From Sneathia sanguinegens (lineage in GTDB: Bacteria > Fusobacteriota > Fusobacteriia > Fusobacteriales > Leptotrichiaceae): a DNA stretch of 64,000 nucleotides. This document shows, piece by piece, positions 25,542 through 34,892 of this stretch. A program made the position numbers and the translations under genes. The DNA is taken from NCBI RefSeq assembly GCF_042033325.1, contig NZ_CP160095.1; one strand, 5' to 3'. The notes under the pieces are model-generated. The model was not told the DNA's origin, searched no databases, and saw only the letters and a list, made by a program, of their open reading frames with translations. Position 1 is the stretch's first letter. Each line of letters begins with the position of its first letter.

Positions 25542-26270
25542 TTAAATTGAGCTTAAAACATGGATATCTTCTTGTATTCTTCTTGAATTATCATAATTTG
25601 CGTATGTTTTTAAGTATTTCAAGGCTTGAGAAAATTTACCTTTTCCCTTATATGCCATTGCTAAACCTAAATATGACTTTGCATGTGATGAATTAACATT
25701 CAAAATATTGTTATATAGCTTAATTGCTTGATCATATCTTCCTATCATTCTAGCTGTTGTTGCTGCTAAATATATATTTTTTATATTTCTACTTCTATCT
25801 CTTAATGCCAAATTCATTGCATGTTCATATAGACCTTCCTTGATATATAGCATAGCTAATGAATGAATTGCTTCTGAATTACCCGTTGAAACAACTTGTT
25901 GTTCATATTTCTTATATTTTTCAAATTTTGCAGCATCAGCTACATGTTCTGCTGGTAAGCCCGGTAAAGTTCCAGAATCCTTAGTAGTTAATTCATCATT
26001 CTCTTGTACTTCTACATCTGAGGCCCCTAAATTATTTAAAACATCTGCTGATGTATTCTTAATTTTTTCCTTTATTTCATTCACAACTGCTTCTATTGCT
26101 TTTTTATCATCATCTGAAATAGCCTTTTTCATAGCTTCTTTACTTTTTGATAAAGCTCCATTGTAGTCTTTATTTTGTAAATCCTTATCTATATTTTGTA
26201 AATCAGTAATTATATCTGCAAATACTATTGATGCAAGACTTATTAGCAAAACTACTATAGATTTTTTCAT
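25542..26270 (-). CDS. Exported TPR-repeat protein
   Basis: 242-residue protein with a cleavable signal peptide (MKKSIVVLLISLASIVFADI). A charged helical segment (25-80) is followed from about residue 125 by tetratricopeptide repeats: SEAIHSLAMLYIKEGLYEHAMNLA, NIYLAATTARMIGRYDQAIKLY and AKSYLGLAMAYKGKGKFSQALKYL. It is therefore likely a periplasmic scaffold for protein-protein contacts; the partner is unknown. Strong AGGAGGG site. Lies between asnS and dprA in the same operon. Confidence 0.85.
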   Translation of the reverse strand: MKKSIVVLLISLASIVFADIITDLQNIDKDLQNKDYNGALSKSKEAMKKAISDDDKKAIEAVVNEIKEKIKNTSADVLNNLGASDVEVQENDELTTKDSGTLPGLPAEHVADAAKFEKYKKYEQQVVSTGNSEAIHSLAMLYIKEGLYEHAMNLALRDRSRNIKNIYLAATTARMIGRYDQAIKLYNNILNVNSSHAKSYLGLAMAYKGKGKFSQALKYLKTYANYDNSRRIQEDIHVLSSI

Positions 26271-26278
26271 AGTCCCTC

Positions 26279-27646
26279 CTAATATTCAAGAGATTTTGTT
26301 GTTCTTGGAAATGGCAATACATCTCTTATATTTTCAATACCTGTTACATACATTAACATTCTTTCAAATCCTAAACCAAAACCTGAATGTGGAACTGAAC
26401 CATATTTTCTTAATTCAAGATACCATTCATAATTATCCATATTCAACCCTTTTTGCTTTATAACTTCCATTAATTTATCATAGTCATCTTCTCTTTGACT
26501 ACCACCAACTATTTCTCCTATACCTGGTGCAAGTAAATCAACGGCTCTAACTGTCTTTTTATCTTCATTTAATTTCATATAAAATGCTTTAATATCTTTT
26601 GGATAGTCTGTAACAAAGACTGGTTTTTTGAATATTTTTTCTGCCAAATATCTTTCATGTTCTGTTTTAAGATCCATTCCCCATTCTACAGGAATTTCAA
26701 ATTTTTGTTTAGAATTTTTTAATAATTTTATAGCTTCTGTATATGTTACTCTTGCAAAACCACTTTCTACTATGTTAGTTAACTTATCTATAAGTCCTTT
26801 TTGAATAAATGAATTAAAAAATTCCATTTCTTCTTTTGCATTAGTTAATACATATTGAATTATATACTTTATCATATCTTCTATAATATCTAAAGTAACA
26901 TTCAAATCTGCAAAAGCTATTTCAGGTTCTATCATCCAAAATTCTGCAGCATGTTTTTTTGTATTTGATTCTTCTGCTCTAAATGTTGGTCCAAAAGTAT
27001 ATGTATTTTTAAAAGCTGTTGCAAAAGCCTCAACATGTAATTGCCCTGTTACTGTAAGATATGCAGGTTTTGCAAAAAAATCTTCCTTATAGTCTACCTT
27101 CTTTAAATTATTCAAATTTAATGTAGTTACTTGAAACATTTCTCCTGCACCTTCAGCATCTGTACCTGTTATTAAAGGTGTTTGAACATAAACAAAGTTT
27201 CTTTCTTGGAAAAATTTATGTATTGCATAAGATAAAAGTGATCTAACTCTAAATACAGCATTAAATGTATTAGTTCTAGGTCTTAGATGAGCAATAGTTC
27301 TTAAAAATTCAACACTATGTCTTTTATTTTGTAAAGGATATTTTTCATCGCAAGCATTATATACACTAATCTTATTTGCCTTTATTTCATAATCTTGACC
27401 ACTACCTATTGATTTTACAACTGTTCCTTCTACTTTAATTGATGAATATACATTTAATTTTGCAATTTCAGAAAAATTATCTAATGTTTCATCATACACT
27501 ACTTGTATACCTTTAAAATTAGTCCCATCATTAAATTCAATAAAACCAAAATTCTTTTGATCTCTATTTTTCTTTATCCAACCAGATAATTCTACATTTT
27601 TGTCTAAGTACTTATCTATCTCTTTTAAAAGTAATCTTAATTCCAT
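26279..27646 (-). CDS. asnS: Asparaginyl-tRNA synthetase
   Basis: Class IIb synthetase, 455 residues, charges tRNA-Asn with asparagine. The N-terminal OB-fold anticodon-binding domain (VELSGWIKKNRDQKNFGFIEFNDG) precedes the catalytic core with motif 2 (TFGPTFRAEESNTKKHAAEFWMIEPE) and motif 3 (HSGFGLGFERMLMYVTG). Motif 1 lies around AIHKFFQERNFVYVQTP. ATG at 27646 follows GAGGAG by 6 bases; the ATG at 27664 precedes that box. First gene of the long operon ending at efp. Confidence 0.96.
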   Translation of the reverse strand: MELRLLLKEIDKYLDKNVELSGWIKKNRDQKNFGFIEFNDGTNFKGIQVVYDETLDNFSEIAKLNVYSSIKVEGTVVKSIGSGQDYEIKANKISVYNACDEKYPLQNKRHSVEFLRTIAHLRPRTNTFNAVFRVRSLLSYAIHKFFQERNFVYVQTPLITGTDAEGAGEMFQVTTLNLNNLKKVDYKEDFFAKPAYLTVTGQLHVEAFATAFKNTYTFGPTFRAEESNTKKHAAEFWMIEPEIAFADLNVTLDIIEDMIKYIIQYVLTNAKEEMEFFNSFIQKGLIDKLTNIVESGFARVTYTEAIKLLKNSKQKFEIPVEWGMDLKTEHERYLAEKIFKKPVFVTDYPKDIKAFYMKLNEDKKTVRAVDLLAPGIGEIVGGSQREDDYDKLMEVIKQKGLNMDNYEWYLELRKYGSVPHSGFGLGFERMLMYVTGIENIRDVLPFPRTTKSLEY

Positions 27647-27677
27647 ATCTATCTCCTCATTCATCTTCTTAAAATTG

Positions 27678-27706
27678 ATTATAGCATATTTTGAAATTTC
27701 CTACAA
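27678..27706 (-). promoter_or_regulatory. Promoter of the asnS operon
   Basis: TTGTAG (27701-27706) and TATAAT (27678-27683) are 17 bases apart, with a TG one base upstream of the -10 box (extended -10). It lies between the mgtA terminator and asnS and may drive more than 12 kb of housekeeping genes to efp. Confidence 0.75.
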
Positions 27707-27740
27707 TAAAAAGCCTCTAGGTTTAACCTAAAGGCTTTAT
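27706..27740 (-). terminator. Terminator of the first Mg-type ATPase gene
   Basis: A long hairpin pairs 27710-27723 with 27725-27738 with one mismatch and a small loop, followed on the minus strand by a T-run. It starts just after the ATPase stop codon. Confidence 0.85.
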
Positions 27741-27741
27741 G

Positions 27742-30441
27742 CTATAGTAATCTATTATAGTGTTTGAAATATTCCTTTTTTACTATTGTAGCTAATATCA
27801 TGTAGATAATAATACAAGGTATTAAATATAGGAAATAATTAAGAGGTAAATCAATAAATCCTAGATATTTACCAATTTCTGTAAAAGGAATAATTGTTAA
27901 TAAAATAATTCCTGATAAAGTTAGTGTTGTAACTGGGAAAGAAGCCCTGCTTTGTATAAATGGTATTTTTATTGTTCTTATCATATGTATTACAAGACTT
28001 TGACTCCACATTGATTTAACAAACCAACCTGTTTGAAATAAAGCTATATAGCCTAATTTCATCATATTTAACTGTGTTCCTTGATAAACCTTTGCTAAAT
28101 TGTGGAATAAAACTCCATGTGATATTACAAGTGGACAAAGTATAAAATACATAAATATATAGGTAGTAATATCAAATATTGAACTTATAGGCCCTATCCA
28201 TAACATAAAACTTTTAATAGATCCTGCTTCCCATTGACAAGGTTTATCAAGCAAATCATCATCTACATTATCCCAAGGTATAGCTGTACATGACAAATCG
28301 TAAATTAAATTTAATATTATTAAATGTAAACTTTCCATTGGTAAAAATGGCAACATTGCTGATGCAACTAATACAGATAACATATTACCAAAATTAGATG
28401 AAGCTGTAATTTTTATATACTTTATCATATTAGCATATGTTTTTCTTCCCTCAAGAATACCTTTTTCCAATACTCTCAAATCTTTTTCTAGTAATATTAT
28501 ATCTGCTGATTCTTTTGCAATATCTACTGCTGTATCAACTGATATTCCAATATCAGCCGCTTTCATAGCTGCAGCATCATTTATACCATCTCCTAAAAAG
28601 CCAACAACATGTCCATTTTCTCTTAACATACTAACTATTCTTGTCTTTTGTTCAGGGCTTAATTTTGCAAATACATCAGCTACTTCAACAGCAATTTTAA
28701 GTCTTTTATCATCCATTTGTTCAATTTCGCTACCCAAAAACATATTATTTATTTTTAAACCAACTTGTTTACAAACTGTTCTTGTAACAAGGTCATTATC
28801 TCCAGTCAAAACTTTTGTAGAAACCCCATGTTTTTTCAAAGCTTTTATTGCAGATTTTGTTGATTCCTTTGGTGGATCTAAAAATGCAAGATATCCAATT
28901 AATACCATATCAACTTCTTCAGTTAGTTTTCCTCTTTTTTTCTTTGCTAAAGCCAAAACACGAAAACCCTTTTCATTTAATTTATTTACTATATTTAATA
29001 TTTTTTCTTTTAATTGTTCTGTAACTTCTTTAACTTCTTTATTATCTTCTACATATTTACAAATTGATAACATTTCTTCTACGGCACCTTTAGTAACCAT
29101 TTTAATTGTTCCAGTTTTCTTATTTTTTACTACAGTAGATAGTCTTCTTCTTTTAAAATCAAAGGGAATTTCATCTATTTTTTCATAATTTTCAGACAAA
29201 TCTTCTAAATTTTTATCCAAATTTTCTAATTCTTCAGTTTTTTTAATTATAGCTAAATCCATAAGATTTTTATAACCTGTTTGAAAGTAGCTATTTAAAT
29301 ATGCGTATCTTAGTACTCTAACATCATCTAAGCCATTTACATTGTAATAATATTGCAAAACAACCTTATCCTGTGTTATAGTTCCTGTTTTATCAGTACA
29401 TAAAATATCTATAGCTCCAAAATTTTGTATAGAATTTATATTTTTAACTATAGTATTTTTTTTGCTCATAGATACAGCCCCTTTTGCAAGACTTGTTGTA
29501 ACTATCATAGGTAACATTTCAGGTGTCAAACCGACAGCTATTGAAATTCCAAATAAAAAGGCAGATATCCAATCTCCTTTAGTTATACCATTTATAATAA
29601 ACACTAAAGGAACCATAAGTAACATAAATTTAATTAATAGCCAACTTACAGAGTTTACACCTTTTGTGAAGTTTGTTTCTACAGCTTCCTTTGCTACTGC
29701 ACTTGCCATAGTACCAAATAAAGTATTATCTCCTACATTAATAACAACTGCAGTTGCTGATCCTGAAATAACATTTGTTCCCATAAAAGCAATATTTGAA
29801 TATTCCATTATACTCTTGGTTTCTTTATTAGTTTCTGAAATTTTTTCTATAGGTTCACTTTCCCCTGTTATGCTCGCCTGATTAATAAATAAGTCCTTAG
29901 CTTCTAATAATCTTAGATCTGCAGGTATCATATCTCCAGCTGACAAATGCACTATATCTCCAACTACCAATTCATCAAGTGGTATTTCTACCTTATTTTG
30001 TTCCTTTCTTGTTACTGTACAAGTAGTTGTAATCATAGATAATAACTTTTCAGCGGCATTCCCACTTCTTGATTCTTGTATAAATCTAAGCGTTCCTGAT
30101 ATTATTATAAGTATAATAATTATACTAACAGTATAGTAATTAAGATCTTGTTTATTACTTCCAAATAAATTAAAATATGGAAATATTATATCAGTCATAC
30201 TTGATACAAAGGCTATACATAATAGTATTGCTGTGAATGGATTAATAAAGGCTTCCAAAACTCTTTTTACAACAGATTTTTTCTTTTCTTTTGTTACCTT
30301 GTTAATTCCATTTAAATTTCTACTTTTTTCTACACCCTCTTGTGTTAAACCAGCAAGCACTGTTTTTAGGCTATTTAATGTTTCAATTATTGAGTGTGTT
30401 GCACAAAAATGTACTCTTTCACTATTAGTCTTCTTTTCCAT
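27742..30441 (-). CDS. mgtA: Magnesium-transporting P-type ATPase (MgtA-like)
   Basis: P3B-type ATPase of 899 residues that imports Mg2+ at the inner membrane. Visible signatures: actuator ASITGESEP near 190, the phosphorylated aspartate in CTDKTGTIT near 352, nucleotide-binding MVTKGAVEEML, the LTGDND motif and hinge GFLGDGINDAAAMKAADIGIS near 620-640, and ten hydrophobic helices. The NAAEKLLSMITTT and NLIYDLSCTAIPWDNVDDD segments are typical of MgtA/MgtB. The ATG follows a run of six G by 6 bases. It lies downstream of its paralog and of a receiver-less regulator, but a terminator at 30480-30516 gives it separate transcription. Confidence 0.93.
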   Translation of the reverse strand: MEKKTNSERVHFCATHSIIETLNSLKTVLAGLTQEGVEKSRNLNGINKVTKEKKKSVVKRVLEAFINPFTAILLCIAFVSSMTDIIFPYFNLFGSNKQDLNYYTVSIIIILIIISGTLRFIQESRSGNAAEKLLSMITTTCTVTRKEQNKVEIPLDELVVGDIVHLSAGDMIPADLRLLEAKDLFINQASITGESEPIEKISETNKETKSIMEYSNIAFMGTNVISGSATAVVINVGDNTLFGTMASAVAKEAVETNFTKGVNSVSWLLIKFMLLMVPLVFIINGITKGDWISAFLFGISIAVGLTPEMLPMIVTTSLAKGAVSMSKKNTIVKNINSIQNFGAIDILCTDKTGTITQDKVVLQYYYNVNGLDDVRVLRYAYLNSYFQTGYKNLMDLAIIKKTEELENLDKNLEDLSENYEKIDEIPFDFKRRRLSTVVKNKKTGTIKMVTKGAVEEMLSICKYVEDNKEVKEVTEQLKEKILNIVNKLNEKGFRVLALAKKKRGKLTEEVDMVLIGYLAFLDPPKESTKSAIKALKKHGVSTKVLTGDNDLVTRTVCKQVGLKINNMFLGSEIEQMDDKRLKIAVEVADVFAKLSPEQKTRIVSMLRENGHVVGFLGDGINDAAAMKAADIGISVDTAVDIAKESADIILLEKDLRVLEKGILEGRKTYANMIKYIKITASSNFGNMLSVLVASAMLPFLPMESLHLIILNLIYDLSCTAIPWDNVDDDLLDKPCQWEAGSIKSFMLWIGPISSIFDITTYIFMYFILCPLVISHGVLFHNLAKVYQGTQLNMMKLGYIALFQTGWFVKSMWSQSLVIHMIRTIKIPFIQSRASFPVTTLTLSGIILLTIIPFTEIGKYLGFIDLPLNYFLYLIPCIIIYMILATIVKKEYFKHYNRLL

Positions 30442-30479
30442 CTTTATCCCCCCTTTTTTCTATTACACTATTATTGTAC

Positions 30480-30516
30480 AAAAAAAGCAAGAAATAAAGT
30501 ATGGCTAAATTCTTGC
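30480..30516 (-). terminator. Terminator after the wHTH regulator gene
   Basis: A 7-bp stem GCAAGAA/TTCTTGC (30487-30493 with 30510-30516) with a 16-base loop is followed by seven T on the minus strand. It ends the operon that runs down from 38874. Confidence 0.75.
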
Positions 30517-30523
30517 TATTTTC

Positions 30524-30991
30524 TTACTTTTCATTAAATTTGTAGCCTATCCCCCAAATAGTTAAAATATATTCAGGGTTATCTGGATTATCTTCTATTT
30601 TCTTTCTTATTTTTCGTATAAATGCCATTATATTACTATCATCCATTAAATAATCTTCATCCCAAACTGCTGTATATATTTGTTCTTTTGTAAAAACTTC
30701 TCCTCTATTTTTAGCTAGGAATAATAGTATGTCAAATTCCTTAGGTGTCAAAAATATTTCTTTATCTTTTTTTAATATTTTTCTTGCAATAGGATAAATG
30801 AATAAATCATGTATTTTAATTACACCATTATTCTTTTTTTCACCATCTTTTTTTTCAATAACCAACATTTGTACATCTTCATTTAATAAGTCTTTTAAAG
30901 CTTCTATTAATGTATTCGTATTTTTACATTCTTGAATTATTTTTTCTATAGTTAGACTATCTAATATTAAATGTTCTATACTTTTTTTCAT
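30524..30991 (-). CDS. OmpR/PhoB-type winged-helix regulator without receiver
   Basis: 155 residues. The C-terminal half is a complete Trans_reg_C winged helix: LTPKEFDILLFLAKNRGEVFTKEQIY, then the recognition helix DSNIMAFIRKIRKKIE and the wing YILTIWGIGYKF. The N-terminal 60 residues do not form a CheY-type receiver: no acidic triad, no phosphoacceptor Asp, no KP motif. So it should respond to something other than a histidine kinase, or depend on dosage. Its position between two Mg-type ATPases suggests it controls them, which is inference. AGGAGG site; 8 bases after the upstream ATPase. Confidence 0.85.
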   Translation of the reverse strand: MKKSIEHLILDSLTIEKIIQECKNTNTLIEALKDLLNEDVQMLVIEKKDGEKKNNGVIKIHDLFIYPIARKILKKDKEIFLTPKEFDILLFLAKNRGEVFTKEQIYTAVWDEDYLMDDSNIMAFIRKIRKKIEDNPDNPEYILTIWGIGYKFNEK

Positions 30992-30999
30992 AAGTCCTC

Positions 31000-33366
31000 C
31001 TATAATAGCTTCTTATATTTTCTTACATAAAAGATTTTAAATATGGTTATTAAAATCATATATGATAAAACAATTACTGCCAAGAAAATATAGTAAATAA
31101 GTGGTAATGTTGTAAATCCTATTAGATTTCCTAAAGGACTTATAGTTAATAAACTTAGTAATATTAACCCACTTATAGTTGTAAACATTGCTAATTTTGA
31201 TGGCTTACTTTGAATAAATGGTATTTTTTCTGTTCTTAAAAGATGAAGTATTAAAACTTGAGTCCATAATGTTTCTAAAAACCACCCTGTTTGACAAATA
31301 CTTACAATTTGTTTATAATCAGATCCTGCCACACTTGGTGCTAATATTTTGTATAAGAAGAAAAAAGTTATTATATCAAATATCAAACTTAAAGGCCCAA
31401 AATATATCATAAATCTTTCTAAAGTTTTACCTGACCATTCTAGTGGTCTTTTTATTAGTTCTTTATCTACATTATCCCAAGGTAAAATTAAACATAAAAT
31501 ATCATATAATGTATTAACTAAAAGAATTTGTACAGAAGTTATAGGATAAAATGGTAAAAATATACTAGCACAAACTATAGCACAAATATTTCCAAAATTA
31601 GATGATGCTGTTATCTTAATATATTTAACCATATTTACAAAGGCTTTTCTTCCTTCTATTATGCTATCTTCTAATATATTTAAATCTTTTTTTAATAAAA
31701 CAATATCAGCACTATCTTTTAGAGCAGTTACTGCATTATCAACAGATATACTTACATTTGCCTTCAATTGAGCTGGTAAATCATTCATACCATCTCCTAA
31801 AAATCCTACAAAATGTCCATTTTTTTGTAAAATTTCTACTATTTTTGCCTTATGTTTAGGACTTAATTCTACAAAAATATTAGTGGCTTCTATTGTAGTA
31901 TATACATCATCACCCTCTAACTTATCTATCTGTTCGCCGGTTAGTACCTTATTACATTTTATACCTATTCTTTTACAGACTGCTAAAGTTGTTCCCTTAT
32001 TATCACCAGTTAATATTCTAATATCTATATTTAAATTATTTAATTTTGATATAGAGCTAATAGCACTGCTCTTTGGTGCATCAAAGAAAGAAATATATCC
32101 TAATAATATGTAATCATCATTATCATCTATATATGATTTTTTAGTTTTTTTATAGCAAATCGCTAGAACTTTCATTCCTTCTTCAGTCATTTCATCTACT
32201 ATACTTTTTACACTTTCTTGCTTATTATCTTCAATTTTAATTACTTTTCCTCTATATTCTATATATGAGCATTTTTTTAATATTTCCTTATATGCTCCCT
32301 TTAGTATTATTAAATCATTTACCTGAACACTAGCATATTTTTTTTCATTATTAAAGGGTATTTCATCAATTTTATTATACTCATTAACTAAATTTTTAAA
32401 ATATTCATTTTCATAATTTAAAATTGCCCTATCCAAATGATTTTTTGCACCTGTATGATAATAGCTATTTATATATGCAAAATCTAGTACTTTTTGTGAT
32501 TTATTACCTAAAACATCTAAGTAATACTCTAGTATAACTTCATCTTTTGTTAAAGTCCCAGTTTTATCTACACACAATACATCTACACTCCCTAGAGCCT
32601 GCATTGCATTTATATTTTTAACTATAGTTTTTTTCTTATACAAGCTACTACTTGCCTTCGCTAAACATGCAGATATTACCATAGGAAGTAATTCTGGTGT
32701 TAGTCCTATAGCTACCGATAAAGAAAATACAAATGCTTTTAGCCAAAGTCCCTTAGTTATACCTAAAATAAGGAATACAATGGGAAGTAATATTGCCATA
32801 AATTTTACTAATACTATAGAAATTGATTTTGCACCCTCATCGAAGCGTCTTTTTTTCACAACATTATTAATAGCTAAATTACCATATACTGTAGATTTTC
32901 CTAAGGCTATAACCTCTCCTAGTGCCTTACCTCCAACTACATTAGTCCCAAAAAAAGCCAAGGCCGTAGCCTTTTTTTCTACTATTCCACTTTCACCAGT
33001 TATAACGGACTGAGACACAAAAAAGTCTGATGTCTTCAATAATTTTACATCAGCAGGTATTCTTTCTCCTGCTTCTAATAGGATTTTATCACCCAATTTT
33101 AATTGGTCTGAACTTATTTCTATAATTTTATCATCTTTTAATATTTTAACCTTTGTATTAACTAATTTTAATAATTTATCTACTATTATTTTTGCCCTTA
33201 TTTCTTGAGTAAAATGTATTAACCCGCTTAATAATATTACTAAGAATAAGAAAATTTTTTGTGTTAATGATGAAAGTAGAGCCAAACAAAAAAGTATAGT
33301 TGAAAATGGAGTTACAAAAGATCTGAAAATATATGATGAAAGCCTTTTATTTACATTTTTTTTCAT
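31000..33366 (-). CDS. Second Mg-type P-type ATPase, shorter paralog
   Basis: 788-residue P-type ATPase closely related to the gene at 27742. It has SVITGESG (actuator), CVDKTGTLT near 264, LTGDNKGTTLAVCKRIGIKC, GFLGDGMNDLPAQLKANVSIS, and the same PWDNVDKEL and TGWFLETLWTQ segments. The N-terminal cytoplasmic stretch of about 60 residues present in the paralog is missing, and the DAAAMKAADIGIS of the first protein is replaced by DLPAQLKANVSIS, so ion preference may differ. Mg2+ or another divalent cation is likely. Follows folA by 2 bases and precedes the wHTH regulator. Confidence 0.9.
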   Translation of the reverse strand: MKKNVNKRLSSYIFRSFVTPFSTILFCLALLSSLTQKIFLFLVILLSGLIHFTQEIRAKIIVDKLLKLVNTKVKILKDDKIIEISSDQLKLGDKILLEAGERIPADVKLLKTSDFFVSQSVITGESGIVEKKATALAFFGTNVVGGKALGEVIALGKSTVYGNLAINNVVKKRRFDEGAKSISIVLVKFMAILLPIVFLILGITKGLWLKAFVFSLSVAIGLTPELLPMVISACLAKASSSLYKKKTIVKNINAMQALGSVDVLCVDKTGTLTKDEVILEYYLDVLGNKSQKVLDFAYINSYYHTGAKNHLDRAILNYENEYFKNLVNEYNKIDEIPFNNEKKYASVQVNDLIILKGAYKEILKKCSYIEYRGKVIKIEDNKQESVKSIVDEMTEEGMKVLAICYKKTKKSYIDDNDDYILLGYISFFDAPKSSAISSISKLNNLNIDIRILTGDNKGTTLAVCKRIGIKCNKVLTGEQIDKLEGDDVYTTIEATNIFVELSPKHKAKIVEILQKNGHFVGFLGDGMNDLPAQLKANVSISVDNAVTALKDSADIVLLKKDLNILEDSIIEGRKAFVNMVKYIKITASSNFGNICAIVCASIFLPFYPITSVQILLVNTLYDILCLILPWDNVDKELIKRPLEWSGKTLERFMIYFGPLSLIFDIITFFFLYKILAPSVAGSDYKQIVSICQTGWFLETLWTQVLILHLLRTEKIPFIQSKPSKLAMFTTISGLILLSLLTISPLGNLIGFTTLPLIYYIFLAVIVLSYMILITIFKIFYVRKYKKLL

Positions 33367-33368
33367 AA

Positions 33369-33821
33369 TTACTCCATTTTTTCATATACTCTATATTCAA
33401 AGCCTTCTTTAGCTTCACTATACTTTAATTTAAAACTTTTTTCAAAAGCTGGAAAAAAAGTATCTGCATCTTTAAATTCTTTATCAATATAACTTATATG
33501 TAACTCAGTTACATATTTAAGAGTTTGTTCATAAATACTTTGACCTCCAATAATATATGCATCATTATTTTCCTTCAAGCATTTTTCTAAATTATTATAT
33601 ACTTCTACACCATCAATATTTAAAACCTTATCACAAAGTACAATATTTTTTCTATTTGGTAAAGGTCTTCCTATACTTAAATAGGTATTATATCCCATAA
33701 TAACCGTTGAATTTTTTGTTAAATTTTTAAAATGTTTTAAATCTTCCGGCAAATGCCATAGTAGTTTATTATCTTTTCCTATTTCTCTATTTTTACCTAT
33801 TGCCACTATTATTTTAAGCAT
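33369..33821 (-). CDS. folA: Dihydrofolate reductase
   Basis: 150-residue DHFR, reduces dihydrofolate with NADPH in the cytosol; the trimethoprim target. Motifs: IVAIGKNREIGKDNKLLWHLPEDLKHF (with the Trp-His-Leu-Pro and catalytic acidic residue at LPEDL), TVIMGYNTYLSIGRPLPNRKNIVL, and YIIGGQSIYEQTL. The C-terminal ends DADTFFPAFE...YRVYEKME. Overlaps the chromate-transporter-like gene by 8 bases. No thymidylate synthase gene is adjacent. Confidence 0.96.
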   Translation of the reverse strand: MLKIIVAIGKNREIGKDNKLLWHLPEDLKHFKNLTKNSTVIMGYNTYLSIGRPLPNRKNIVLCDKVLNIDGVEVYNNLEKCLKENNDAYIIGGQSIYEQTLKYVTELHISYIDKEFKDADTFFPAFEKSFKLKYSEAKEGFEYRVYEKME

Positions 33822-34347
33822 GTATCAACACTCCTAAAAATCCTATAATTCCTGAAACTATTATTAATTTTATTAAATCTACACCCTTATAATACAAAAT
33901 CAACCCTAGTGTAAATACTCCTATACTAATATAATTCACATTAGCCATAACAACTGATTTTACAAGATCTATACTTGTTACTGCAATCAAAGCAACTATT
34001 GTTATAGATATACCATTTAGCATATATTTTATATATTTATTATCTGTACCTATCAATTTTAAAAATATAGTTAATATTATTATTTGTGGTGTTACAACAC
34101 CTAAAGTTGCTATGATAGCTCCTGGTAATTTTGCTATGGTAATACCTACAAAGGTTGCTGAATTAATAGCTATAGGTCCTGGTGTCATTTGTGAAATTGA
34201 TACTATATCTAGCATTGTTTTTGCATTTATCCATGCATATTTATCTACTATAAATTCTTGTATTAATGGAAGAGCTGCATAACCACCTCCGAAAGCAAAT
34301 AAGCCTATTTCAAAAAAAACAAAATATAGTTGTAGATATATTAACAT
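33814..34347 (-). CDS. Chromate transporter-like protein, second half
   Basis: Half-size ChrA (CHR family), 177 residues with about five membrane helices. Family motifs: FFEIGLFAFGGGYAALPLIQEF near 10-30, and SQMTPGPIAINSATFVGI near 50-70. In short-chain CHR systems two such proteins from adjacent genes act together; the other is encoded just upstream and overlaps by 7 bases. Known members export chromate or carry other oxyanions, but in an anaerobe the natural substrate may be something else. Confidence 0.9.
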   Translation of the reverse strand: MLIYLQLYFVFFEIGLFAFGGGYAALPLIQEFIVDKYAWINAKTMLDIVSISQMTPGPIAINSATFVGITIAKLPGAIIATLGVVTPQIIILTIFLKLIGTDNKYIKYMLNGISITIVALIAVTSIDLVKSVVMANVNYISIGVFTLGLILYYKGVDLIKLIIVSGIIGFLGVLIHA

Positions 34348-34892
34348 CTTCTAATCCCTTCTATTAAACCAATTACTGCTGATATTATCAGAAGTATTGC
34401 TAATTTAATCTTAAAAAAATAGCTTGCTATAAACATTATTATCAAAAGTGGTATAAATTTATATTCTATTTTTTTTATCATTTTTATTACTGTAATTACA
34501 AGTATAGCACTAACCATAGCACCTACTGCCTGAAGTATAGCTTTAATATATATGTTAGTTATGAAGCTATGATAGGCTATAGAAATCACAGAAATAATTA
34601 CAAGGCAAGGTAAAACAGAAGCTAATACTGCTATAATACCTCCTAATATGCCTCTTAATTTATATCCTACTAAATATGAAGTAGATATGGCTAAGGCTCC
34701 TGGAACACTAGCTGATAAAGATACACAACTCATCATATCTTCTTCACTCATTACTTTTAAATTTTCTACAAATTCTTGTTTTATAATTGGAACTATGGTG
34801 TAACCTCCACCAAAGGTAAAGGTATTTATCTTAAGTAGGCTTATAAATATCTTCCCTAATGAAATCTTATTGACCTGTGTTAATTTTTTCAA
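34341..34892 (-). CDS. Chromate transporter-like protein, first half
   Basis: Partner half of the split CHR transporter, 183 residues, about five helices. Motifs: LLKINTFTFGGGYTIVPIIKQEF near 18-40 and SLSASVPGALAISTSYLVGYKLRG near 53-75. TTG is used as the start with AGGAG 6 bases before it; the next in-frame Met is well inside the family motif region. The 5' end overlaps rmuC by 26 bases. The order (N-type half first) is the usual one for two-gene CHR systems. Confidence 0.88.
   Translation of the reverse strand: MKKLTQVNKISLGKIFISLLKINTFTFGGGYTIVPIIKQEFVENLKVMSEEDMMSCVSLSASVPGALAISTSYLVGYKLRGILGGIIAVLASVLPCLVIISVISIAYHSFITNIYIKAILQAVGAMVSAILVITVIKMIKKIEYKFIPLLIIMFIASYFFKIKLAILLIISAVIGLIEGIRRC

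Noticed and set aside
30442..30450. Phase-variable G-run in front of mgtA (six G)
   Set aside because: The run is the ribosome binding site with normal spacing; similar G-rich sites precede other housekeeping genes such as the sigma factor.
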